From the NCBI RefSeq assembly GCF_001006785.1, contig NZ_CDHO01000002.1:930001-994000 (forward strand): a DNA stretch of 64,000 nucleotides. The letters are read 5' to 3'. The translations under genes were made by a program, and so were the position numbers. The stretch comes from Hyphomicrobium_B sp001006785. GTDB lineage: Bacteria; Pseudomonadota; Alphaproteobacteria; Rhizobiales; Hyphomicrobiaceae. Under the pieces are notes generated by a model. The model saw only the letters and a program-made list of their open reading frames with translations. It ran no database searches and had not been told where the DNA came from. Below, piece after piece: positions 52,080-60,775 of this stretch. Within the stretch, counting starts at the first letter, position 1. Each line of letters begins with the position of its first letter.

Positions 52080-53969
52080 ATGAAAAGACTTGCTAGCACA
52101 TCGATGCTGATGTCGGCGTCCTGCATGGCGTTAGCTGCCGCCGTGCAGATGGGCGCGGCCACCAGCGCGCTTGCGAACGACAAGCTCATCGAGCTGTCGA
52201 ACAGCAATGAAAACTGGGTAATGCCGGGCAAAAACTACGATTCGAACAACTACAGCACGAGCACGCAGATCAACGTCGACAACGTCAAGCAGCTGAAGCA
52301 CGCCTGGTCGTTCTCGACCGGCGAGCTGCATGGACACGAAGGCGCACCGCTCGTCATCGGCGACGTGATGTACGTTCACAGCTCGTTCCCGAACAAGACC
52401 TTCGCACTCGATCTCAACGATCCCGGCCACATCCTGTGGCAGCACAGCCCGAAGCAGGATCCGGCTGCACGCTCGGTTGCTTGCTGCGACCTCGTGAACC
52501 GCGGTTTGGCTTACTGGCCGGGTGATGACAAGACACCTTCGCTGATCATCAAGACGCAGCTCGACGGCCATCTCGTCGCGTTGAACGCCAAGACGGGCGA
52601 AGAGTTCTGGAAGGTTGAGAACGGCGACATCAAGGTCGGTCAGACGCTCACGCAGGCGCCCTATGTCGTTCACGATCTCGCGATCGTCGGTTCGTCAGGC
52701 GCCGAACTCGGCGTTCGTGGCCACGTGACAGCCTACAACGTCCGCACGGGCGAGCAGGCTTGGCGTTACTACGCGACCGGTCCCGATGCCGAAATCGGTC
52801 TTGCTGACGACTTCAACAGCGCCAACCCGCACTATGGTCAAAAGGGCCTCGGCACCGCGACCTGGGAAGGCGACGCGTGGAAGATCGGCGGCGGCACGAA
52901 CTGGGGCTGGTACGCCTACGATCCGGCTGCCAACCTGATCTATTACGGGTCCGGCAACCCGGCTCCGTGGAACGAGACGATGCGTCCTGGCGACAACAAG
53001 TGGACCATGACGATCACGGCTCGCGACGCCGACACCGGCAAGATGAAGTTCGGCTACCAGAAGACCCCGCACGACGAGTGGGATTTCGCTGGCGTCAACG
53101 TCATCATGCTTTCCGAGCAGACCGACAAGACCGGCAAGAAGCGCAAGCTTCTGACGCATCCCGATCGTAACGGCATCGTCTACACGCTCGATCGTGAAAA
53201 CGGTGACCTGATCTCGGCCGACAAGCTTGACGATACCGTCAACGTGTTCAAGACGGTTGACCTCAAGACCGGTCTCCCGGTTCGCGATCCGGAATACGGC
53301 ACCCGTATGGACCACAAGGGCACGGACATCTGCCCGTCGGCCATGGGGTACCACAACCAGGGTCACGACTCCTACGATCCCCAGAAGCAGCTGTTCTTCA
53401 TGGGCATCAACCACATCTGCATGGACTGGGAGCCATTCATGCTTCCCTACCGTGCCGGCCAGTTCTTCGTCGGCGCGACGCTGTGGATGTACCCGGGCCC
53501 GAAAGGCGATCGTCAGAACTACCTCGGTCTTGGTCAGATCAAGGCCTACAACGCGATCACCAACGAGTACAAGTGGCAGCACATGGAGCGCTTCTCGGTC
53601 TGGGGCGGCACGCTCGCGACCGCAGGCAATCTGGTGTTCTACGGAACGCTCGATGGCTTCCTCAAGGCTCGCAACTCGGATACCGGACAGCTGGTCTGGA
53701 AGCATAAGCTTCCGTCGGGCGTGATCGGTTACCCGATGACGTACGAGCACAAGGGCGTCCAGTACATCGCTGTGATGTCGGGCGTTGGCGGTTGGCCGGG
53801 CGTTGGTCTGGTGTTCGACCTTCAGGACCCGACCGCAGGTCTGGGCGCGGTTGGCGCATTCAAGAACCTGCAGAACTACACGCAGATGGGCGGCAGCCTC
53901 GAGGTGTTCTCGCTTGATGGCAAGAACCCCTACGACGACGTCAACGTCGGCGAGTACGAGAAGGGCTGA
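52080..53969 (+). CDS. mxaF: Methanol dehydrogenase large subunit, PQQ- and calcium-dependent
   Basis: 629 residues. A 32-residue signal peptide ends in SALA. In mature numbering the active site is complete: Glu177 (codon 209), Asn261 (codon 293) and the catalytic base Asp303 (codon 335), with vicinal Cys103-Cys104 (codons 135-136). Residue 305 is Ala, whereas lanthanide-dependent XoxF has Asp there, so this is the calcium enzyme. The propeller repeats include GTNWGWYAYDP and HPDRNGIVYTLDRENGDL. The protein oxidises methanol to formaldehyde in the periplasm, passes electrons to cytochrome cL, and pairs with MxaI as alpha2beta2. It is the first gene of mxaFJGI, probably activated by the divergent two-component pair. 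Confidence 0.98.
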   Translation: MKRLASTSMLMSASCMALAAAVQMGAATSALANDKLIELSNSNENWVMPGKNYDSNNYSTSTQINVDNVKQLKHAWSFSTGELHGHEGAPLVIGDVMYVHSSFPNKTFALDLNDPGHILWQHSPKQDPAARSVACCDLVNRGLAYWPGDDKTPSLIIKTQLDGHLVALNAKTGEEFWKVENGDIKVGQTLTQAPYVVHDLAIVGSSGAELGVRGHVTAYNVRTGEQAWRYYATGPDAEIGLADDFNSANPHYGQKGLGTATWEGDAWKIGGGTNWGWYAYDPAANLIYYGSGNPAPWNETMRPGDNKWTMTITARDADTGKMKFGYQKTPHDEWDFAGVNVIMLSEQTDKTGKKRKLLTHPDRNGIVYTLDRENGDLISADKLDDTVNVFKTVDLKTGLPVRDPEYGTRMDHKGTDICPSAMGYHNQGHDSYDPQKQLFFMGINHICMDWEPFMLPYRAGQFFVGATLWMYPGPKGDRQNYLGLGQIKAYNAITNEYKWQHMERFSVWGGTLATAGNLVFYGTLDGFLKARNSDTGQLVWKHKLPSGVIGYPMTYEHKGVQYIAVMSGVGGWPGVGLVFDLQDPTAGLGAVGAFKNLQNYTQMGGSLEVFSLDGKNPYDDVNVGEYEKG

Positions 53970-53981
53970 TGAAAGCCATGG

Positions 53982-54012
53982 ATCGCGGCTCGGCATCGAG
54001 CGGTGCCGCGAT
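53982..54012 (+). other. Hairpin between mxaF and mxaJ
   Basis: ATCGCGGC (53982-53989) and GCCGCGAT (54005-54012) pair perfectly; an alternative inner stem GCTCG/CGAGC (53988-54001) exists. It starts 12 bases after the mxaF stop. No T tract follows, so it probably stabilises the abundant mxaF message or partly attenuates transcription into mxaJ. The rest of the 231-base mxaF-mxaJ spacer holds no supported gene. Confidence 0.6.
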
Positions 54013-54200
54013 CCTCTCTCACAAGCTTAGCGTCTGCGAGGATGCTGGGCCGCGCGGCGGCAGCCATTTCCGCTTCACTACATGGCGAGCCGTCCCGCGA
54101 GTTCCTTGCAACGCGATTGCCCCGGAGACTGGCGACTTCGGATCTCAAAATCACAAGCCGTCAGATGACTCTGACCAGCATTCGAAAGGTCTTTTTGCGC

Positions 54201-55112
54201 ATGCCGCTTAGTATCCGTACGGATCGAAGCCATAGCACCATCGGCAAGGTTTCCAGACCGTTGCTCGCCGCCGCCGGACTTTCCGTCCTCGCTTGGATGT
54301 CGATCACTCCGTCCTTTGCTCAAGACGCGACGACGAAAACAGCCGTCGACGGCTCCGTCCTTCGCGTATGCGCAGCTGCAAACGAAGCGCCGTATTCCAC
54401 GAAGGACGAAAACGGCTTCGAAAATAAAATCGCGAAGATCATCGCCGAGGGAATCGGCCGCAAGGCGGAATTCGTGTGGTCGGCGAAACCAGCGATCTAC
54501 GCAGTTCGCGATCAGCTCGACAAAAAGCTCTGTGACCTGGTCGTCGGAACCGATGCCGGTGACGAACGCGTCCTGACGTCGAAACCCTATTATCGCGCGC
54601 CTTACGTTTTCATCGTGCGCAAAGACTCGCCATTGAAGATCGAGAACTGGGATAGCCCGGATCTGGCGAAGGCCGGCAAGATCGGCTTCGTGCCGAGCAC
54701 GCCTGCGTCGGTCATGATGGAAAAAGAAGATCTGTATAACGACAACATCAACTACGCATCGTCGCTGACGAACTTCAAAGATCGCAGAAACGCCTACACG
54801 CGCATTCCGCCCGATCGCATGGTCGGTGAGGTCGCGAACGAGACCGCTGGGCTCGCGGTGGCGTTTGCTCCGGAAGTCGCGCGCTACGTGAAGGCAAACG
54901 ATGCGCTGAAGCTGATTGTCATCCCCGACAACAACGTGCGCTCGGACGGCATGAAGGTTCCATTCCATTTCGACCAATCGTTTGCCGTTCGCAAGGACGA
55001 CAAAGCATTGCTCTCAGCAATCGATGAAGCGCTGCCCAAGGTGCAATCGAAAATCGAAGATGTTCTGAAGGACGAGGGGATCCCTCTCGTTCAGCCGGCA
55101 TCCAATAAATAA
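54201..55112 (+). CDS. mxaJ: MxaJ, periplasmic solute-binding-like protein of methanol oxidation
   Basis: About 303 residues. GAAAGG precedes the ATG at 54201; the frame is open from 54003 but only this start gives a clean signal peptide (LLAAAGLSVLAWMSITPSFA, cleaved before QD). The body has the class 3 solute-binding fold: VLRVCAAANEAPYSTKDENGFENKI, LCDLVVGTDAGDERVLTSKPYYRAPYVFIVR, and ASSLTNFKDRRNAYTRI. MxaJ is needed for active methanol dehydrogenase and is thought to act as a periplasmic assembly helper. Position between mxaF and mxaG matches the standard order. Confidence 0.95.
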   Translation: MPLSIRTDRSHSTIGKVSRPLLAAAGLSVLAWMSITPSFAQDATTKTAVDGSVLRVCAAANEAPYSTKDENGFENKIAKIIAEGIGRKAEFVWSAKPAIYAVRDQLDKKLCDLVVGTDAGDERVLTSKPYYRAPYVFIVRKDSPLKIENWDSPDLAKAGKIGFVPSTPASVMMEKEDLYNDNINYASSLTNFKDRRNAYTRIPPDRMVGEVANETAGLAVAFAPEVARYVKANDALKLIVIPDNNVRSDGMKVPFHFDQSFAVRKDDKALLSAIDEALPKVQSKIEDVLKDEGIPLVQPASNK

Positions 55113-55152
55113 ACGTCCGGCAAGCGCCGGTAATATCGAGGAAAGTGGACAA

Positions 55153-55752
55153 GTGGGACTGAAATCAAGGTTGAAATTCACAGTGGCGGCAGCGGGCCTG
55201 ACTTTCTGTGCGTTGGCAGGGCTCGGTACAAACGCCGGCGCACAGGAAGTTTTCCGGAATACGGTGACCGGCGAAACGCTCGACGTGGAAGGTCAGGCTC
55301 CGAAAGAAGGGCGCGACACGCCTGCGGTCAAGCAGTTCATGCAGACGGGCGTCGACCCCTACGTTGAAGTCGCGGGCTGCCTGCCGAAAGGCGAGGAAAT
55401 CTATCTCGAGTCCTGCTCGGGCTGCCACGGTCACATCGGCGAAGGCAAAGTCGGACCGGGGCTCAACGACTCCTATTGGACGTACCCGAAAAATCAAACC
55501 GACAAAGGCATCTTCGAAACGATCTTCGGTGGTGCCAACGGCATGATGGGTCCGCACGGCCAGGATCTCGAACTCGACAACATGCTGAAGCTCATCGCCT
55601 GGATTCGTCACATCCAAAAAGACGATGTCGCGGATGCGGAATGGCTGAACGACGAGCAGAAGAAGAACTTCAAGCCCTTCGACATCAAAGCCTGGGAAGC
55701 CACTGGCAAAGCCGCTGCCGAAAAGGCGCAGTGCAAGATTTCCGGAAACTAG
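55153..55752 (+). CDS. mxaG: Cytochrome cL, electron acceptor of methanol dehydrogenase
   Basis: 199 residues from a GTG at 55153, about 9 bases after GAGGAAA. A signal peptide (FTVAAAGLTFCALAGLGTNAGA) precedes EVFRNTVTGETLDVEGQAP, typical of cytochrome cL. The haem site is C88-S-G-C91-H92 (SCSGCHGHIGEG), and Met in GANGMMGPHG is the likely distal ligand. It takes electrons from MxaFI in the periplasm and hands them to cytochrome cH. A small GC hairpin (CCGTCCCG/CGGGCGG, 55761-55783) lies in the 101-base gap before mxaI. Confidence 0.96.
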   Translation: MGLKSRLKFTVAAAGLTFCALAGLGTNAGAQEVFRNTVTGETLDVEGQAPKEGRDTPAVKQFMQTGVDPYVEVAGCLPKGEEIYLESCSGCHGHIGEGKVGPGLNDSYWTYPKNQTDKGIFETIFGGANGMMGPHGQDLELDNMLKLIAWIRHIQKDDVADAEWLNDEQKKNFKPFDIKAWEATGKAAAEKAQCKISGN

Positions 55753-55853
55753 TCTGGCCGCCGTCCCGATTGAAAACGGGCGGATCCATGCTGGGTACGG
55801 AACAACAAGGGCGGCGAAGCCGCCTGAGCAAAGTAGAAGATGGAGGAAAGCCG

Positions 55854-56159
55854 ATGAAGAAGAGTTCACTCCCGATCTTGGCAGGTGCAGTGATCATGGC
55901 CGCCGGTCTCGTTGGTGCGACCGCACCGGCTGCGCTGGCATACGATGGCACCCACTGCAAAGCTCCCGGCAACTGCTGGGAACCGAAGCCGGGCTTCCCG
56001 GAGAAAATCGCGGGTTCGAAATACGACCCGAAGCACGACCCCAAGGAACTCAACAAGCAGGTTGAGTCTCGCAAGGGCGAAGAAGCACGCAACGCGAAGC
56101 GCGCAGAGCACTTCAAGAAAACGGGCAAGTGGGTCTACGACGTAAAGAAGATTCAGTAG
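55854..56159 (+). CDS. mxaI: Methanol dehydrogenase small (beta) subunit
   Basis: 101 residues, the usual precursor length. GGAGGAAAG lies a few bases before the ATG at 55854. The signal peptide (LPILAGAVIMAAGLVGATAPAALA) is followed by YDGTHCKAPGNCWEPKPGF with the two Cys of the conserved disulfide, and a Lys-rich C-terminal helix (NAKRAEHFKKTGKW). It wraps around the large subunit in the alpha2beta2 enzyme; its role in catalysis is unclear. A strong terminator follows the gene. Confidence 0.97.
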   Translation: MKKSSLPILAGAVIMAAGLVGATAPAALAYDGTHCKAPGNCWEPKPGFPEKIAGSKYDPKHDPKELNKQVESRKGEEARNAKRAEHFKKTGKWVYDVKKIQ

Positions 56160-56227
56160 ACGCGCACCCCATAAAGACCCTCGGGATCTTGCCACGCTAA
56201 GACAAGACTTCCTCTTCCGAGGTCATT

Positions 56228-56259
56228 GGGGTGCTGCAGATGCAGCACCCCATTTTTTT
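56228..56259 (+). terminator. Intrinsic terminator after mxaI
   Basis: GGGGTGCTGC (56228-56237) and GCAGCACCCC (56242-56251) form a perfect 10-base stem with a 4-base loop, followed by a run of seven T (56253-56259). It ends the highly expressed mxaFJGI message. mxaR and the genes after it are then read by leakage or from their own promoter in 56260-56298. Confidence 0.92.
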
Positions 56260-56298
56260 ATTCGGCGACGAACGGATGCGTTCGCCGACACATACTGC

Positions 56299-57372
56299 AT
56301 GGAAATTTCTGCGATGAATGGCGCGATCGCGGGCTTGGAACAGGAACAAACCGCCTTGAAAAGCATGGACCTCGCGGACTGGCGTCAACACGCGCTCGAG
56401 CTTGAAAGCGAGGTTGCAAAAGCGGTGGTCGGACAAGACCGCGCAATACGCCTCATGGTCATCGCCATCTTCGCGCGCGGCCACGTCCTGCTCGAAGGCG
56501 ACGTCGGCGTCGGCAAAACCACCTTGCTCAGAGCCGTCGCCCGGACGCTTGGCGGCGCTTACGAACGCGTCGAAGGCACGATCGATCTCATGCCTTCGGA
56601 CATGATCTACTACACGTTTCTGAACGAAGAAGGAAAACCGCGCGTCGAGCCCGGCCCGGTACTTCGTCACGGCAGCGATCTTTCGGTCTTCTTCTTCAAC
56701 GAAATCAACCGCGCTCGTCCGCAAGTCCACTCCCTGCTCCTGCGCTTGATGGCCGAACGCAGCATTACGGCTTTCAACACCGAACATTCGTTCCCGCATC
56801 TTCTGGTGTTCGCCGACCGAAACCGCATCGAACGCGAAGAGACCTTCGAGCTTCCCGCAGCCGCGCGCGATCGCTTCCTGATGGAAGTTGCCATCGCCAC
56901 GCCGCCAGATGAAAAGTCACGCCGTCAACTTCTGTTCGAAACTCGCTTCCACGACGTCGACGCGCTGATCGGGAATTTGAAGGAAGGCGTCGTCGATTAT
57001 CGGCAGCTCAATGCGCTGGCAAAAGTCATTCAGTCCAGCATCACCGTCAGCCCCGCGCTCGAACGCTATACGCTCGATCTCTGGAATGCGGTTCGCAATC
57101 CCGCAAGCGCCGGCCTGAACGTTGCGGGCGTCGACGTCGGCAAGCTGGTCGCGGGCGGCGCGAGCCCTCGCGGCATGAGCTACCTGATCCGCGCCGCACG
57201 CGTGTCAGCATGGTTGACCGGCCGCGACATGGTCGTTCCGGAAGATATTCGTGACATCTTCTACGAATGCATGGCGCACCGCATCTTCCTTGCACCTGTT
57301 TATGAGCTGCGGCGCGAAGAACTCGTCCGCGCATTGATCAGCGACGTCTTTGCGAAGGTGCCCGCGCCGTGA
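56299..57372 (+). CDS. mxaR: MoxR-type AAA+ ATPase
   Basis: 357 residues. Walker A is GDVGVGKTT (67-75) and Walker B FFFNEINRARP (131-141); sensor motifs include FADRNRIEREETFELPAAARDRF with the arginine finger region. MoxR ATPases work with VWA-domain partners as metal-insertion or folding chaperones; for methanol dehydrogenase the partners are the VWA-like proteins encoded next door, and calcium insertion is the accepted role of this group. An ATG at 56314 with GGAA upstream is an alternative start. The stop overlaps the mxaS GTG. Confidence 0.94.
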   Translation: MEISAMNGAIAGLEQEQTALKSMDLADWRQHALELESEVAKAVVGQDRAIRLMVIAIFARGHVLLEGDVGVGKTTLLRAVARTLGGAYERVEGTIDLMPSDMIYYTFLNEEGKPRVEPGPVLRHGSDLSVFFFNEINRARPQVHSLLLRLMAERSITAFNTEHSFPHLLVFADRNRIEREETFELPAAARDRFLMEVAIATPPDEKSRRQLLFETRFHDVDALIGNLKEGVVDYRQLNALAKVIQSSITVSPALERYTLDLWNAVRNPASAGLNVAGVDVGKLVAGGASPRGMSYLIRAARVSAWLTGRDMVVPEDIRDIFYECMAHRIFLAPVYELRREELVRALISDVFAKVPAP

Positions 57373-58226
57373 GTGACGAGCTCCGAGATGTCGCCTACAG
57401 CATTCCGTGGCGAACGAGCGGCATTCGCGCCGGCGCGCATCGGAGTCATTTGTACGGCGGAGGCGGACGCTTCCGCGATATTGTACCCCTGCTCTCTCTT
57501 CCCGATCCGAGGCGAATCGCAATCCGCGCTTCACTGAACGATCCCTTCGAACGCCTTCTCGTGCGCCGCTTCGAGCAGCCGAGCGCGATCGATGTCGCCG
57601 TGCTTGTCGACGTTTCGACATCGATGGCATTCGAGGGCCGCTGCAATAAGATTTCGCTCGCGGCAGACCTGGCGCAAGCGCTCGCCGTTTGCGCCGAGCG
57701 CGCCGGCGATACGTTCTCGCTCCTTCCGTTCGACAGCACATTGCGAGACGATTTGCGCCTGCAGAGAACGCTCTCGCGCGCTGCCCACTCGCAAGCCATC
57801 GAGAAACTGCGAGCGTTCACTCCGGAAAAACCTGGCGTCTCCGGTGTGCTGGAAGCCGCGACGGCGGTCTCCGGAACTCGAAGACTCGTGTTTCTCGTTT
57901 CGGATTTCCTGTGGTCGACAGAAGATGCGCGCCGCGCCGGAGAAGCGCTCGCCTTCCACGATGTCGTGCCGGTCGAAATCGACGACAGCATGCAGCTGGA
58001 TGAGCTGCCCGACTGGGGCCTTCTCAATCTTCGCGACCTGGAAACAGGTTCACGAAGGCTGGTCGCCATGCGGCCGTCACTCAAAGCACGCTGGCAAGCC
58101 GCCCGCCAAGAGCAACGCGCGCGCACGCGCCAAGTCTTCGATACGACAGCGCGCGAAATGTTCACGATCCGCGATCGCATCGACTGGATGCGGCTCACGT
58201 CATTTCTTCTATACGGAAGCGTTTGA
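57369..58226 (+). CDS. mxaS: MxaS, DUF58/VWA-like partner of MxaR
   Basis: 285 residues from a GTG that overlaps the mxaR stop (GTGA). N-terminal SGIRAGAHRSHLYGGGGRFRD is the DUF58 signature. The VWA fold carries the metal-ion site D81-V-S-T-S (VLVDVSTSM) and a later VFLVSDFLW strand. No membrane helix is present, so it acts in the cytosol near the ATPase. In this family it forms a chaperone complex with the MoxR ATPase for methanol dehydrogenase maturation. The stop and the mxaA ATG overlap (TGATG). Confidence 0.92.
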   Translation: MSDELRDVAYSIPWRTSGIRAGAHRSHLYGGGGRFRDIVPLLSLPDPRRIAIRASLNDPFERLLVRRFEQPSAIDVAVLVDVSTSMAFEGRCNKISLAADLAQALAVCAERAGDTFSLLPFDSTLRDDLRLQRTLSRAAHSQAIEKLRAFTPEKPGVSGVLEAATAVSGTRRLVFLVSDFLWSTEDARRAGEALAFHDVVPVEIDDSMQLDELPDWGLLNLRDLETGSRRLVAMRPSLKARWQAARQEQRARTRQVFDTTAREMFTIRDRIDWMRLTSFLLYGSV

Positions 58227-59206
58227 TGCGCGCCTGGCTGATCCTTGCATTTCTAATCATCGGCGTCGCGCCGTGCAAAGCGGCCGTCGAGGCGGTGAAT
58301 ATTTATGAGCCCCGCGCATTCGGTTATTTCATCGGCGATACGTTCGAGCGCCGGATCGAGGTTGTAACGACAGGTGATACCGAGCTTCTGACGGCCGGAC
58401 TTCCGCGACCGGGGCCACTCACCTATTGGCTCGAGCTGATCAACGTCGATCACAAGGTCCGCGAAACACAAGGGCGCAAGATCCACGACATCACGCTGAA
58501 GTATCAGACGTTCTATGCGCCGATCGAAGCCGTCAAAGTCAAAATTCCGGCGTATCCGCTCAAATTCCGGAATCCAGGAACAGTTCCTGCCGCGCAAACT
58601 TCGGACACCGCACCGGGTACGGAAATTCCCTCATCCCAAGATGTCGCCTCGATCCCCGCGTTTCAAATCGTCATGTCACCACTCAGGGAGTATGCCGTCA
58701 GCGATTTCATGTCGGGGAAATCGGTTGAGCTTGCCGACATCATGGCGCCCGATGCCAAGGCTCACGCCATCAGCACATCGCGACAGACGACGCTCCTCGG
58801 ACTTGGACTTGCTGCCCTGGCAATCTCGGCGCTTCTGCTGCTCTGGCACTACGCCAAAGGCCCATTCGCGAAACGGCAGGGACGGCCGTTCACAATGGCC
58901 GATCGCCGGATTCGAGAGCTGCGAACCGCAGAAGGAAGCGATAGTCGCTACAGAGATTCATTGATCGCGCTGCATCGCGCGTTCGACGAATCCTATGGCC
59001 GGCGCTTGTTCGCCGAGGATCTTTCGACCTTCCTCAGCCAGCGCCAGCGCTTTTCAACGCTCAAGGAGTCGTTGCATAAGTTCTTCGAAAGCTCGCGCAT
59101 CTTCTTCTTTTCCGGAAACAAGCAATCCGCGGAAAGCAAGTTTCCCATCGAAGACGTTCGAAAGCTGGCTGCCGATCTTGCACGTGAAGAGAAGGCAGCC
59201 GCATGA
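58226..59206 (+). CDS. mxaA: MxaA, membrane-anchored protein required for calcium insertion
   Basis: 326 residues. A signal sequence or anchor (MRAWLILAFLIIGVAPCKA) precedes a beta-rich periplasmic domain (about 25-190), a membrane helix (LLGLGLAALAISALLLLWHY, about 190-212) and a cytosolic helical tail (RDSLIALHRAFDESYGRRLFAEDL). This layout fits MxaA, which in Methylobacterium is one of the proteins needed to insert calcium into the enzyme. It overlaps mxaC at its end (ATGA). Confidence 0.9.
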   Translation: MRAWLILAFLIIGVAPCKAAVEAVNIYEPRAFGYFIGDTFERRIEVVTTGDTELLTAGLPRPGPLTYWLELINVDHKVRETQGRKIHDITLKYQTFYAPIEAVKVKIPAYPLKFRNPGTVPAAQTSDTAPGTEIPSSQDVASIPAFQIVMSPLREYAVSDFMSGKSVELADIMAPDAKAHAISTSRQTTLLGLGLAALAISALLLLWHYAKGPFAKRQGRPFTMADRRIRELRTAEGSDSRYRDSLIALHRAFDESYGRRLFAEDLSTFLSQRQRFSTLKESLHKFFESSRIFFFSGNKQSAESKFPIEDVRKLAADLAREEKAAA

Positions 59207-60207
59207 TCTTCACCAATCCCATGGCGCTCTATTTGTTGCCGCTGGCGATCCTGCCGCTTTTGCTCAGCGCGCAACGCCAGGAAGGCTACCCGTCGCTCAG
59301 CGGCTTTGAGGCCGACCGGACGTCGCAAGTCATTGCGCTCGCGCTCCGTCTGGCCGGTGCGCTGGCGATGCTCGGACTCATTCTCGGCATCGCAGGGCTT
59401 TCGCTTCGCGAACGGACGATCGATCGCTTTGGCCAAGGCGCGCATATCGTTCTGCTGATCGATCGCTCCTCGAGCATGGACGACACGTTCGCGGGACGAC
59501 CGCCGAGCGGCGGGCAAGAATCGAAATCCGCAGCCGCAAAACGCTTGCTCAAAGACTTCGTGACCGAGCGTGCCCATGACCGCTTTGGAGTCGCCGCGTT
59601 CTCGACATCGCCCATTCATGTGCTGCCGATCACCGATCACAAAAATCTCATTCTCGGAGCGATCGACGCCATCGACCGGCCTGGACTCGCCTTCACCGAC
59701 GTCGGCCGCGGCCTTGCGATGGCGCTCGACATGACGCAGGAAGACGTTTCACAGGCGTCGCGCGCGATCGTACTCGTATCGGATGGAGCCGCCGTGATCG
59801 CGCGGCGCGTTCAGGAATCGCTACGCGCTGAATTCGCGCGCCAACCGGTCCATCTCTACTGGCTCTATCTTCGCACGCAAGGCACCAACGGAATTTTTGA
59901 GCCGCCGCCGCCCGGCGTCGACGACATCCCGCAGGTTCTGCCCGAACGCCATCTGAACATGTTCCTGCAGGGGCTGCATGTTCCCTATCGCGCCTTCGAG
60001 GCTGAAAGCCCTGAAGCCGTGAAAGCCGCAATTACCGAGATCGGCAAACTCGAGCAGACGCCCATCGTCTACAGCGAACGCGTTCCTCAATACGATCTTT
60101 CGCGATGGGCCTACAGCCTCGCTGCACTTGGCATGGGTGTGCTGCTCGCCGCGAAATTTTTCGAACGATCGGTAACGCCGAAGCGGGGGGACGCTCATGC
60201 CGCTTAG
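59203..60207 (+). CDS. mxaC: MxaC, VWA-domain membrane protein
   Basis: 334 residues. An N-terminal membrane region (NPMALYLLPLAILPLLLSA; ALRLAGALAMLGLILGIAGL) leads into a von Willebrand A domain with MIDAS D87-R-S-S-S (VLLIDRSSSMDD), DVGRGLAMALDM and AIVLVSDGAAV. A C-terminal helix (YSLAALGMGVLLAAKFF) closes it. The domain faces the periplasm by family precedent and is part of the MxaA/C/K/L maturation set. It overlaps mxaK by 11 bases. Confidence 0.93.
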   Translation: MIFTNPMALYLLPLAILPLLLSAQRQEGYPSLSGFEADRTSQVIALALRLAGALAMLGLILGIAGLSLRERTIDRFGQGAHIVLLIDRSSSMDDTFAGRPPSGGQESKSAAAKRLLKDFVTERAHDRFGVAAFSTSPIHVLPITDHKNLILGAIDAIDRPGLAFTDVGRGLAMALDMTQEDVSQASRAIVLVSDGAAVIARRVQESLRAEFARQPVHLYWLYLRTQGTNGIFEPPPPGVDDIPQVLPERHLNMFLQGLHVPYRAFEAESPEAVKAAITEIGKLEQTPIVYSERVPQYDLSRWAYSLAALGMGVLLAAKFFERSVTPKRGDAHAA

Positions 60208-60775
60208 CTTGGTAAAATTCTTATCGCCCTGGCGCGGACCGATCCTTTGGATGATCGCCATGCTGGCACTGCTTTTTACGGCTGCAACGTCCGTGCAGCT
60301 TTGGCAGACACGAAGCGCAAACAGTACGATCTCCGCGCTTACCGCAAATAAGGACACCTCCGTTGATCCGAAACACTCGCCGTCGGAACTCATTCTCGCG
60401 CGCGTCAATCAGCTGATCACGCACGATCGCATCGAGGATGCGCAAGCGTTACTCAGCAGCAGCGAAGCGAACATCGATCCGCACGTGCGTGCCCGCGCGC
60501 TTTATAACATCGCCAACGAGCGCACACGCCGAGGTTCGGAGTTTGTGCGCAAAGGCGACCTCGATCATGCCGCGGCTTTGATCAACGTCGCGAAATCCGA
60601 ATACCGACTGGCACTCAAACTCGATCCGAACGACTGGAACACGAAATTCAACCTCGACATCGCGATGCGCATCGTTCGCGATCTCCCGCAGGCGGAAAAT
60701 CTTCCGGACGATGAGCAGGCAACGCCTAAGAAGGTGTGGACCGACCTGCCGGGTGTTCCGAAAGGCTTGCCATGA
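60197..60775 (+). CDS. mxaK: MxaK, membrane-anchored helical protein
   Basis: 192 residues. One membrane helix (ILWMIAMLALLFTAATSVQLW) precedes a helical, TPR-like periplasmic part (ARVNQLITHDRIEDAQALLSS, DHAAALINVAKSEYRLALKLDPNDWNTKFNLDIAMRIV). MxaK is one of the proteins needed for calcium assembly of methanol dehydrogenase; its mechanism is unknown. Overlaps with both neighbours (11 and 4 bases) show tight coupling. Confidence 0.9.
   Translation: MPLSLVKFLSPWRGPILWMIAMLALLFTAATSVQLWQTRSANSTISALTANKDTSVDPKHSPSELILARVNQLITHDRIEDAQALLSSSEANIDPHVRARALYNIANERTRRGSEFVRKGDLDHAAALINVAKSEYRLALKLDPNDWNTKFNLDIAMRIVRDLPQAENLPDDEQATPKKVWTDLPGVPKGLP

Noticed and set aside
52695..53996. 433-codon leftward frame opposite mxaF
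   Set aside because: Antisense shadow of strongly biased mxaF codons; no domain.
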